Shown here piece by piece: positions 1 through 13,200 of a stretch of DNA of 64,000 nt. The notes below the pieces were generated by a model that ran no database searches, was not told where the DNA came from, and was given only the letters and a program-made list of their open reading frames with translations. The stretch spans positions 42,169,359 through 42,233,358 of the forward strand of contig JASEVX010000001.1 in NCBI GenBank assembly GCA_031761405.1. The letters run 5' to 3'. Every line of letters begins with the position of its first letter. The first letter of the stretch is position 1. The position numbers and the translations under genes are program-made. The stretch is from Serripes groenlandicus (Eukaryota > Mollusca > Bivalvia > Cardiida > Cardiidae).

Positions 1-1101
1 ATCTACAGGTAGGATTGGGTTAACTCACTACTTTAACAAAGGTAAATAATACCATGCTAATTAGTAACAGTGTAGGTCCAGATAATTGTAAAAAACGATT
101 AAATATCATGACTGGTTAACAAAATAGGGGAAGCATGAAGCAAAATATAATAGCAAGCTTGAGTAATAGGAGGGTCTACATGAAAAAGGGTCCTTTAACC
201 ATTTCTCACATGCAGAAGCATTTTGACTTATTTAAAGCATATGACTTTGGTAAACATTGTGGCAAAAGAAAGAGCAATTTCTCTTTCTACCACAATGTGT
301 TCAACTCTATTCAATCGTTACTCATCCATTTAGAGATTTTACATACTTTTTCTTAAGATGTTTTAAAAGTCATTTTGCTGCAAATTTGTTGAATGTGGAC
401 AAAAGTTAAGTAATCTTAATTTGTCCTTATACTTATAAGAAAGACAGACAGTTTGAATGGTAATAAAACATAGTCAAGAAAACATGCTCATAATACTATT
501 TTACATTACAAGTATATTATATTTTGGACATCAAGATTGCTTGTAGAAACACATGAGTCGAGTCACCTTTCAAAAAGTTTCTATGTAACAGACAGATTAT
601 AGAGAAATGATCCCAATGTGTCACCTTGACAAGGCAGGAAAAACAAAATGTTACAATCAGAAGATAAACATAGGCTGTTTACCACAAGTAATCCGACAAT
701 ATGTCATTGTGCAAAGATAGGTGTTTAAAAAACAATTTAACTGTTTCCTTCATGGACCTGCTTCTACTAAATGCTACTTATACCCTAGTAATCTTCATAA
801 AAAAAAGGTATCTACACGTTATATATAATGTTATTGAAAAAAAGAGCAATTGCCAGTTCAAAGAATTTTTTGACACGGATTGTTGAATGGCCAAGTTTAT
901 ACAACTGTTGACCAATATTCTATAACAAAATCTGATATTCACCATAAAAAATCAAGCTGTCTTCAGATAATATTTCATGGGTTGTAAGTCAAATATTGTA
1001 TAGAATTCTTGTTTTTCTTACATGATTTAAGTATTTTTTTAATTTAGATAATCAAAGCAGGTGGATAAGGAAAGTGTTAAATGTGAGTAGTTCCCACATA
1101 C
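1..1101 (-). other. Intronic sequence of RALGAPA intron 11
   Basis: AT-rich sequence with no coding similarity that I can see. Around 190-350 it contains a degenerate fragment of the hairpin MITE. Confidence 0.5.
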
Positions 1102-1230
1102 CATAGAATCTGTGGACCCATCTTCCTCTAGGATATCAGATAGACTATGGGACAACTCCAGCGGAAGTCCCAATGGGAGTCCGGAGTCACTGGGTTCTAA
1201 CATAAACACAGGTTTGTTCTCAGTATCATG
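1102..1230 (-). CDS. RALGAPA1: RALGAPA coding exon 11 (last one inside the window)
   Basis: Forty-three codons encoding [17 protein letters not shown], matching human EEKPLFMQEPEE. TGGTTCAG acceptor, ATG|GTATGT donor. No further exon is recognisable between here and position 1, so the gene continues leftwards in intron 11. Confidence 0.9.
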
Positions 1231-4200
1231 CTGAACCAAGGAAATAAAGCACATAACAAGGTTACTATTACAAAGATCATTCACCTAAAACAATTTCAAA
1301 CAAATTCATATAAAATATTAAACTCTTCTTGTCTGCTTCATCAATGAAATTGGTCACATCTTGTTGCCTGCTTAACCCTGCCCCAAATACAACAAAGCTG
1401 CAGCAGACAATTTTGAAAATCTCTATCAATGACAGTATAATTATAAGTAGAGTTAAAACAAGAAAGCCAAGATAGCCATAAATAGAATCTATAGAATGCT
1501 CACCTGTGGACCGGAGTGAGAAATGAAGGTAAGCAATGGATTTCTTTCTGTTCAGACAAGAAGATTTTCACTTTTTCCCTACATGTATATATCACTATGT
1601 AAAACAGGTGACCCCAGGGGCATGCCGCATAAGTTGAACAATCTTGTTAGAGGTACACAATATAATGCTAAACACCAAATATCTGAGCTATAGGCATCTT
1701 GGTTTTAGACAAGAAGATTTTCAAAGTTTTTCGCTATATATCTTTATGTAAAACAGTAGACTAAATTTTAACAATCTTGGTAGAGGAGCAGTAGAAAATG
1801 TAACACACCATATATCTAAGGTCTTTTCCAACTATTTCTCTATGTAAAACAGGTGACCCCTAGCCAATCTTGGTAGATGACCACTAGACAATGCTACACA
1901 GCAAATATCTAAGCTCTAGGCCTTAAGCTTTCAGACAAGAAGATATTCCAGTTTCATTTTTTAAACAAATTCTTTTGGTTTTCATGGTTAACAGAGTTCT
2001 ACATTGAATTCATTTCTCTGAACAATTTTGAAAGGGAACCACCCAAGGATCACCCCTAAGTTTCATCAAAATTGACTAAGTGGTTTAGGAGGAGATGATG
2101 TTTGAAGCAATTGTTAACTGATTGCAGACAACTGATGACGGACAGAAGTGATCACAATAGAATACCTTTGAGCACTTTTTGCTCAGGTATGCTTAAAGAT
2201 TGCAGCAAAAGGAGAAATAGCTCTTTTTATCACTGCTTTTCAAAAGTAGTCTGCTGCAAATGTGTCATAGATGTGTCTGCAAGTGAGATAATGTTAATCT
2301 ATCCTCCTTCTTAATTATGTATGTTCCTGATACCGACAACTTTAATGCCTCTATGGTAGAAGAAAATATTGTAGGAATGGAGAAAACTGAGTGAGTGTTA
2401 CTTTTCCAACAAAGTGTTTCTATCTTAGAATACAATTTGAACTTTGTTCAGATTCTTAAATTGTTTATTCACATGGTTTTAACTTGGAAGTCTGAAATAC
2501 AATATAATTAATAGGCTGTGACTATCATAACCATCACAGGTTTGAAAATTGAAATAAATATATATGGATAACCTTACTAGAACAAGTTTTAAAACTGCCA
2601 TTTCAAAAATGTGTATCAATCATGCTTCTTTAAATGTATCAAAAGTAATTTCTGTATAAATAATTGAAAGACAATGAAAAGACTACATGCTAGGAATCTT
2701 TCTGTTAATGTTATATATTTTTTCATTACAGAAAAAACAAACACATTACTCGACAACAACAACTGTTGAGCTGTTTATCTGCTTCATTAAAAAGTATTTA
2801 CAATCATGCACATTCATCACATATCATTCATATTAAGGATACTGAAACATGCAAATCATTTTAGAATTTCAAATGAATAATTTAAATATTTTGCACACAG
2901 AACAGCACATGACTTCAGAAATATATTGGCAAAATACGAAAAATCTCAATAAATGAATACATGTATAACTAGCACCTTGACCTACACCATAACTTAATTA
3001 GTAAAAGGGCCATAACTCTGTAAAATATCAGGCAATTGTAACCCCTTTATGATATGCACATCTCTTCTTGGTATAGAAGCTTCATGTAAAATTATATTGA
3101 ATTCCACTCAGTGGTTTGTAAGAAATAGGCCGGACAAAATACCCCCTAAACAGCACCTTGACCTACACCATAACTTGATTAGTAAAAGGGCCATAACTCT
3201 GTAAAATATCATGCATTTGTAACCCCTTTATGATATGCACACCTCCTTTTGGTATAGAAGCTTCATGTAAAATATTATTGAATTCCACCTAGTGGTTTGT
3301 AAGAAATAGGCCGGACAAAATATGGCTTCGAAGGGGGGTATAATGAATAGTATTTAAATCATTGTAGCAAAAGGAGAAATTGCTGATCATGAGCCATTTT
3401 TCCTTCTTGCCATAATGTTTTTAAAAGTCATCTGCTGCAGGTGCATCACACTGCATCTGCAAGTGGAAAAGCGTTAAACAACTATGCTCTATTCACATTT
3501 ATTATAAAAATATGAGAAAACAAAATGTATCTGCAATAACTTTGAAATTATTCTATGATTTTAATATTAAATTTTGTTGATTGAGCAATTGCTATCAAAA
3601 TGTACTAAACAAGAAACCGCTGAAGACGGTAAGGCCGGATTGTCGGTAATTTGACCTTGAAAATCGACAAACCAAGGTCAAGGTCAAAGTAACCATAGAA
3701 ATCAATAACTTGTTACTGGTTACCTTCAGGCAAAGTTTCAAGTTTGTAACCCTTTCCAGTGCTGAGATATTGCCTCAACCTGAAACTTTAACCAAAATGT
3801 TGACGGACAGACAGACAGACAGACAGACAGATATCGCCAATCTATAGACCGGAATTGCTAGAGCAATCCGGCCAAAAATCAAGGCTGTTTTGTGGAATGA
3901 TACCAGTAGAAGAGAAAACAAGATAAATATCACTTCACTCATGTTTCAATGTAAACTAGAACTGTGAGTGAACTCACAAAGATACCCCCGTTGCGCTTAC
4001 AAGACATATGGATAGAAAGACGGACAGATATATTTCCGACCAATATAATCTTACTTAATGCACATCCTCAGGTTGTGTACTGTGCAAAAGTTTCATCAGA
4101 ATCGGTCCAGCCGTTAAGGAGGAGTTGCGCTTACAAGACTTATGGACAGACAGACGCACGGACAGACGGAGGGACAGATGGACGGACAGGGTGATTCCTG

Positions 4201-7200
4201 TATACCCCACAAAACTTGTTTGTGGGGGGTATAATTAACTCACTATGATAAATCTTTATCTTATACGTTATCAGCTTTATGCGATTTTAAACAACATGTA
4301 CATACATGGTATTGCAAGACTTTAAACTACATTTGCAAACAATGTAGTCCAAAATCAGCATGATTCTAATCTTTGACCACTTTGTTCACTATTCCTTTAT
4401 TAATATTTAGTAAAGACTAGTCTATTAATATGTTATAATTTGTCAAAAGTCAAAGCTGATAATATTGGTTCCAGGAATTTAGCGGGATAAGGAAGGGTTC
4501 AATATGTGTTTTACAAAACACAAAGCATAAATGTCTTCAAAACAATATTTTAAGATGTTTTAAGACTGCCATCAAAAGTATTAGGGAATAAGAAAGCGTT
4601 TTGTATAGAAGACAAGCAGGGAAAATATCCTTGCTTACAAACCAAAAAGATGATGAAAAGGCAACTAACAAAGGTTTTCTTACCTGAAACCAGTCCTTAT
4701 ACACAGTTATAACCCGTCTTATAGCACTAGCATGTTTGAATGAAAACAACAATGCCTGGAAAAAAACCCATTAACAATAAAATTACCTTCAATCAAAACT
4801 GATAATGAAAATACATGTAGTTCCTAACTGTTACTTTTTGTATTGTGTAATTATGTTTACTTCTCACCCATATGGGACCATATACTTCGGGCCGTATCAG
4901 CTACAAAACTTTAACACTTTTCTACATACCGACACATTTAGAAGCACAGGCAGCAGAGTATTTTTGAAAAAATTGTGGCAAAAAGTAATTGCTCTAAATG
5001 AGCAGTTTCTACTTTGACCTCAATGTTTTCAACACATATTATACCAAAACGGTCTCTACTAAAATTACAATTGGTTGAAGACAGCCTTCAACTTCAAGGA
5101 ATAGAGTACTGGAGTCCTGTTCAAATGTCCCACATTTAATTACATGTACTGTTATCTTCTAGATTCTTCTACAGTCTCCCAGTAAACTAAATATCGATTA
5201 GATCTATGGGAACCAGACAGTCAGAGTAATTCATTTTTTCAGAAGTAAAATAGAGAAAGAATAGTATAGCATTGTATGAGCAGTGCTCTAGGAAAAATCC
5301 ACCAAAGTCATATGCTACCAGTGTAGATCCAGATCAACCTAAACATTGGGTTGGCACTGTTTCCAGAAACTTCTGAAATATATTGTTAAATTTGATCACA
5401 ATACATTGAAACTTAGTCAGATCTTAAGTTTCACAAGCCATTAAAACACTAAGGTTGGTTTTCTTGAAGTAAGCGGATATAATATGAGTCGAATAAAGAG
5501 AAAACCAACATTGGGGACTCTGCACAAAGTATCGACCTGGAGCAGCCTAAGCATGCTGCACAGACACTTTTCACCTTCTGTGGATTTTCTGTTTCAGGAA
5601 TCATTACTCTGTACCTTTATCCCCCTGACCAACCGGATTAGCCTGCGCAGACTGCGGAGGCTGATCAGGGACGATACAGTATGCAGAGTCGAAATTATTG
5701 GTTTTATTGTGGAACGGTTAATATATAGTACCTGTCTAAAAACTTCATGCACTATGTTTATGTTTTCTCTCGTGGAATACAGCACTGCCCTAACAATCTC
5801 ATATTCTGATGTTGTATGTTCCTCATTACTAAAACTAGAATTGGGCGAGTCTTTATCTATTGCTTGTGAGTTAGTCGACAGAGTACTAGTGTTGCTGCCT
5901 GGTCCAACATCTGGGTTGTCGTCTCTTAGTTCTGTCCTATCTTTAACAACCTTCCCTGTCTGATCATCATCTCCTTCAGCTAAAGCAGAGCAGGAAATTC
6001 CCCTGAAATTGATGTTTGCCGAGTTTAAATTCAACTTTTTTGTTCTTCTACTTCTTGCACATTTTTGCAAGTTTTTCTTTGTTCTACTAAATACTAGATA
6101 ATAAAACAACTTGCTTTTACACTTAAAAAAAAAATTGCTTGTATATAAATGTGTATCTTTTGTTATAGTTTTTTTTAATTGGCACTCTAATTTAACTGCA
6201 TTTTTCATATTATGTAATATACAAGACAGATGGATGAGCAAAACATCACATATACCCTGCAATATTAATGTCTTTGAATTTGCACATGAATCATAGTCTT
6301 TTACTTTATATAACAATAACAACCAGATTCTGGGCTTTATGCAAAGGTGTAAATGAAAGGCGCTCTGAGAAAACCAACCTTAAGCCAGTTGTGTCTGTGA
6401 AGATTGAGAGCAGCAAGCACATCAGTGCAGTTGATCTTGCTCTGCACTTTTTGACAATTATTCAGATAGGGTTTCAAGAAACTTCTTTTAAACCTTTCCC
6501 TCATATAGACGCTTTCTGATGCCTCTGCAGCAGACGGCTTTTTTAAAACATAGTGACAAAAGAAGAAATTGCACAAAACATGCAATTTCTCCTTTTGCCA
6601 CAATGTTTTCCACTTTTTGCCATAGGTTATCCATTCAATTATGGAGATTTTCTATGTTTTGACAAAATACGTTCAAAGTCGTCTGCTGCAGAATTGTCGT
6701 ATGAGGGAAAGGGTTAAGCAGTATTTATTTAAATTTTTAGCATGGATGCGCAGACAAACCTTTTCCACATGTGTAATTATCACGTCAAGGTTGATTTTAT
6801 TTGTTATAATGATGTTCAGTAAATGTAAGTATTTGCATTTAATTCAATTTTGTGCTTCGTTTATTTTCATTCATTTTCTTTCAATGGTATTGTATCCCTC
6901 TTTCACCAATTGTTCAGTTATACCACATGTTTTCTGATTAAGTTACCATTACTACTGGTCCATTTGTCCTGACAAAATTAAGTCAGTTGTAATAATAACC
7001 TCACAACTCTGAGCACCAAGGATCATAATTTGATGAAAATACCTGAAAGTCATAATAATATATATATATATCTCTGCAAGATGTTTAGGATCAGTTTAAT
7101 ATTGTTCACTAATATCAATAAACAACTAATGCTTATTCTAACTATTGTTTTCATTACTCACTTTAAAACTTCTGCCTCTATCTTTTTAGTAGAAATAGTA

Positions 7201-10200
7201 AAGGTAGTGAGCCATTTAATGAAAGAATCTCGACATTCTGATATGTTTTCTGGTTCATCAATAGACACAGTGTCAGCTGGAACTCTATTCACCGGCAAAT
7301 CTAAAAAAATACATGTAATGAAAGATAAGATTTCATATCTAAGTAAACAAGAGGGTCATGATGGCCCTTGAACCTCACATTATGCAATGTGATTTGACAT
7401 GCCAACCACATAGTCAATCACAATAACTAATTTTGCAGTCAGGTAAGCTGATACTAGAATGTCCACAAGGTTTTCTTAATTTTTTAAGCTTGGCCTAGTA
7501 ACCTGGTTTTTGACTTGATATGACTCAAATTAAAACTTAGCCTAGATATCATCAAGAAAAACTTTCTGATTAAGTTCCAACATGCACAAGTTAAAAATAA
7601 GACTTTTTTACCCAATTTAATATATAGTCGAAATTATCATTCTGACAAATATTTAAAATGCTGAAGTTAAAAAAAAAAGCTTTCATAGTGTTAACAAGAT
7701 TTTCTTTCAATTTTGCACAAGGACCTATTTTTTGACGGAACATGACCCATATTTGAACTTGGCCTAGGTATTATCAAGAACCATTCTGACAAGGTTCAAA
7801 GCTGCTGAAGTCAAAAATGCTATCTTTAGAGTGTTTACAAGATTATTCTCATATTTCAAACTTGTGACCTATTATTTAACCTGACATGACCTGACATATT
7901 CAAATTAGCCTTGATGTCATCAAGACAAACATTCTGACAAAGTTTCGTTTACTCAATTTAAAAATGCAGCTTCTAGAGTGTTAACAATTTCGCCTAGTGA
8001 CCTAGTTGTTGACCTGACCTGACCTATATTCGAACTTGGCCTAGATATCACTAAGACAAACATTCTGACAAAGTTTCAACATGCTCAAGCCAAAAATGCG
8101 GCTTCCAGAGTGTTAACAAGATTTTCATTAGATTTGGCCAAGTGACCTATTTTTTGACCCGACATGGCCCAGTTTCGAACTTGGCCTAAATTTGATCGAG
8201 ATATAATATTATGTTCTGATAAACTTTCATGAAGATTGGAAGCAAAATGTTGCCTATAGAGTGTTAACAAGCAAATGTTGATGACGGACAAAAGGCGATC
8301 ACAAAAACTCACCTTGAGCACTTTGTGCTTTTGTGAGCTAAAAATAATCAAGAGAGTTGTGATTATCCTTGGTTTATCACCAGAGTATCATCAATTCAAC
8401 CATCTAAAGGGTGAAATGTCCAACAGCAATATTTATTTTTCAAATCAACATGAAATTAAGGAATCTTAAGAACATTCAGGTGAAATTATACCAAAATTTT
8501 AAAACTAAGGTAAAATAAACATTTGTATTTTACCTAGTACAGGATCATATATTGTTCTGTTTTTGTCAAAATCTGGTAACAACCATTTCAAGAAGGACTG
8601 TTTAAACTTATTGAAGAGAAACAGAAAGCAGACTTCCCTCATATCTTTGTTCATCCATTCTATTTTTATCACCTGAAAATATAAGTTCTGATTATTGTAC
8701 AAAATGTTCCTTGATACTTTAAACTTTGATAGGTCTGCAGTGTATGACTTTTGAAAACAATTGTCTGAAAAATAGAAATTATTAAAAATGAGAAATTATC
8801 TCTTTCTCCCACAATGTTCTCAATGCTTTTAAAAAGTTAAACATTGTACATGTTCTTAAAAGTTTATAATAATTTATTTTACAGATGTTCCAAAGCAGAA
8901 GGTTCCATTTTTGTTAGCATCATATCAAGAAGAAGTTGATCCATTTTCTAATCATTATGTTTATTAATATTTTTATCTTCTACAATACTATCAATTAACA
9001 AAATGAGAGTGCTTGAAGGAACATGTGTCATCTGCCAATATGTCAATAAGTGAAAGTATGACAGACAGATGGAAGGACAGAAAAAGATTCATTGAAATAA
9101 CTGTACTAATAAATAATGAAAGAGAAACAATTTTTGTTTGTTTTGGATTTTACAACGCTTTCAACAGCTAAGGTCATACTGTGGCAAACTGGAAAGATGA
9201 TATTTGTCCAACACCATATATTTACATTGAGATAAAAAATATATAAGGTATGAAACCAGTACCACCCAAACTACTTGTGATTAAGAGTTGCATTGACTCC
9301 AATTGTTCAGACTCATTCAGCCGGCTCTTTGGGATCAAGCATGGGTCAGACTAAGGCTGATGTTGCCTGAATTTAACCAATTTTGTTAAATATGTGCTTG
9401 AACCTACAACCAGCAGTGTAAGATTTATTTTGTGTTACAATTTACCTCTGATACCATGAACTGTAACATTGCATCAAAGAAGAATCTGGTTAAGTTTTCT
9501 GGCTGTTTTTCCCCAGCTACTGGTAGTATTGGAGTTACCTCCCCAGCTGCAATGATCCCACCATAACCTATAAGATAAAAAAAGATCATCAATCAGACTG
9601 TACCAAATCAGACAGCACCAAATCAGACCTTGGGCTGGTGTTAACTCCAGTATTAACCCTTTCCGACGTATGATATATCTGCAGCTGACTGATTTGAATT
9701 ATCTGGACAAAAATATATAATTATTGAAACAACTTAAATACATTGTGGCAAAAGGAGAATTTTCTTACATTGTTCATTATGTACAATTTCTTCTTTTGCC
9801 TCAATGTATTCAAACGTTGTCATCTTTAGACGGGTAAAAAAATTATGCAAGTGAGAAAGAGTTAAGTTTTCATTCCCTATATTGTGGGTACTTAAAAAAG
9901 AATCATATCATGATTCTATTGAGTATCAAAAATACCACAAATAGGGTTAGGAGGTCAGCTTAGGACTTAAGCACAAGCTTAATAATCTTTTTATAATTTA
10001 CAGAACTAATTACACTGAAGAAACCTTAGAAATTGACTCATTTAGATACAGGTATTCAACAAATAATTTAAATTCTTTTGAAATGGTGCTTTTGAAAGAA
10101 TAAAAAAAATATGTCACTGTGCTGTGAAATCTGGATGTGAAACTAAAATGCAGTAAACACTAAACAGGAACAGTTTTGAATATGTTATACCACCACAGAG

Positions 10201-13200
10201 CCATATTCAAAAACAAGAAATAACATTTATATTATTTATTCAATACTCTTAATAATCAATTTTAATGCCAATGATTAGAGAATAACATACTATTATTAGT
10301 GAGGGTTTGGTCGGTTGTTAACACTTGCCACATACAACCAGAGCTCTAGATAATATGATTTGTTCATGTTCCAAGATCTTAATTTGACATTGAAACCCTA
10401 TGTTGTTGGTTCTCAAAAGAATTGTCTCAGTGAGACAATTCTTTTGAGGGTACCCACAACATAGGATTTTGTTGAGTTATAAGAAAATATCGTGGGGAAA
10501 AGACCAGTTCACTCCCCCTTATCTAGTCCTCTGTACAACAAATCAGAAACATGTAGGTCACAGGAGCACCGTGGAGCGAATGCCTACACCCAGCTGGATT
10601 TTTCTTAGTCGATATAGAGGCAATTCGGAATAAAAGTTTGGGTCAGAGTTTTGTGACTTGGTATAGACATGCATATTGCTCATTTGAAAAATGTTGAACC
10701 ATTTTTGAGTTATGAGGTAAGTCTAAAGCTTTGTGGCAAAGCAGACGTCGACGCCAAGAGTATCACAAAAAAAAAGACGAGCTTAAAATATGAGAAAACT
10801 TTAAATATGCTTGTATAATTATTTAAAAGATATTTAAAAATAAAGGTAAAAACACTGTATTTCAAGGAAAAATTGCTCATTATGAGCAATATCTTCACTT
10901 GCCATAATGTCTTATCAGAACCATCACAAGCTGAAAGAAGCTTCTAACAAGGTTGTGTAAGTAATATATCCTTTCCCATGGATATGAGAAATTACAGTTT
11001 AATTGTATATCCTATACATAATGAAGAGGGCCATGATGGCCCTGGATTGCTCACCTTAGTTATGCAATATGATTTGTAATGTGATCAGGTAAGATTATAC
11101 ATGAGGCCAAATGTAAAGTAAAGCTCAACTTGCAACAAGGCAAAATAACCAAATCAATATTGTCTGTCTTTTGTCAAATTCATTTTCATATATCTCTTCA
11201 AGAAAAACAGGTGACCCCAGCGGCGAGGCCAATTTTGACCGGTGCATAATTTGAATAATTTTGAAAGAGGACCACTAGACAAAGCTACATACCAAATATA
11301 TTAGCTAAAGGCCTTTTGGTTTCAAGCTTTCAAGCAAGAACATTTTCAAAGTTTCCTAATAAATCTCTATGTAAAACAGGTGAACCTCGTGTAGGGGCAA
11401 ATTTTGACCACAAGGACATAATTTGAACAATGTTGGCAGAGGACATCTAGACAATGCTACATGCCGTATATATAAGCTCTAAGCCTTTTGTTTTCAGACA
11501 AGAAGATTTTCAAAGTTTTTCCCTATATAACTTTATGACTTTAGTATGTAAAACAGGTGATCCTGAAGGGGGGTCAATTTTGAAACCCAGAGGCATAGTT
11601 TGACAATCTTGTTAGAGGACCGATAGACAAATACCTCAGCTCCAGACCTTTCGGTTTCAGACAAGAAGGTATAAAGTTGTTCCCTATATATCACTTTGTA
11701 AAACAGGTGACCCTTGGGTGGAGTAAATTTTGACCCCCAGGGGCATAGTTTGAACAATCTTGGTAGAGGACCACTAGACAATTCTACACTTCAAATATAT
11801 AAGCTCTTGGTCGTTCTGTTTCAGACAAGAAGATTTTCTACGTTTTTCCTTTATATCTTTTATGTAAAAGATGTGACCGGGCTAAATTTTGGCCCCAGAG
11901 GCAAAATTGAACAATCTTGGGAGATATCCACAAGAAAATGCTACACACCAAATATCTAAGTTCTAGGCCTTTCGGTTTCAGACAGACAAGAAGAGCTCTG
12001 CATGGAATAGCTTTCTTTTAACAATTTTGAAAGGGCACCCCTCATGGAACATCCAAGCCGTTTAGGAGATGTCGTTTAAAGAAATTGGTAAAATCCCACT
12101 AACAACGACACTCAGCAGACAAAATGTGATCACAATAGCTCATTTTGAGAACTTTGGCATAGGTGAGTTAAAATCAACAACACAAAACTCATAGAAAACA
12201 ATTCAAGTTAATTGCCTGATATAAGACACACAAAAAAAAACCTGATAGAAATTAATTTAAATGAACTAAACAAATAAACAACATTGAACCTATTCCCTAC
12301 ATGCAAAAGCGGAAATTGCTCTTGCTGAGACATTTCTCCTTTTGCCACAAATTTCCTACTAGAAACGCATTCTGACACCTCCACGGCAGATCGTTTTTGA
12401 AAACATTATAGCAAAAGTTGAAATTGCTTTAATCAAGTAATTTCTCCTTTTGCCACAATATTTTCAACTTTATTCAATAATTATGCTATCATATAAAGAG
12501 AACATTCATGGTTTTGCCTAGATTTGGTAGAAGTCGTCTGCTGCAGATTTGTAGTACATGGGAAATGGTTAAAATGTCTGCCTGTCAGAAGTTGTCTTAA
12601 ACCTTCTGTGACTACTTAGCCAACAGTCTAGAACTAAATCTGAATGTGAAGGTGAATGTGAAGGTTGATCTTGATCGACACTGCTTACAAATGTCTTATG
12701 GTTGGCTTTTGTAAGTTGCATGTCAGATTCTTGGAAGGTTTTCCTTCCTTATCAAATCACTGTTTACATGGAGAGACCTATCTATCAATGAAGCTAATAT
12801 CGAAAAAAACATTTGTAAATTGATAAACCTTTCCCACATTCTACTTATTTGCAGCAGATGACTTTGAAAACTTCTAGGCAAAAATTTGGACAATCTCTTT
12901 TAACAGAAGAATAATTACTGAATAGTAAATTACAAGCCATCTAGCACACTGTTTTCGCATCTAAATGCGTCTGCAAGTGGAAAATGGTTGTATTAGTCTT
13001 CTTATTCTATCTACCTTTTTCAAGAAAATAGCAATCACTGTAGCTTAATTCAAATTAATTAGTGAAAAGGATGCTCACTCAAACAATTATATTCCTAATT
13101 CTGATAAATATGTTTCAAATTTGGTTTTTACTTATTTAAAAACTAAAATTTGCATCTAAAGATTTATCATTTGATAAAAACAGACATAGTCACAACATTT

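Noticed and set aside
5484..5963. 159-codon plus-strand frame
   Set aside because: It crosses a fold-back MITE and is antisense to RALGAPA exon 9; no domain.
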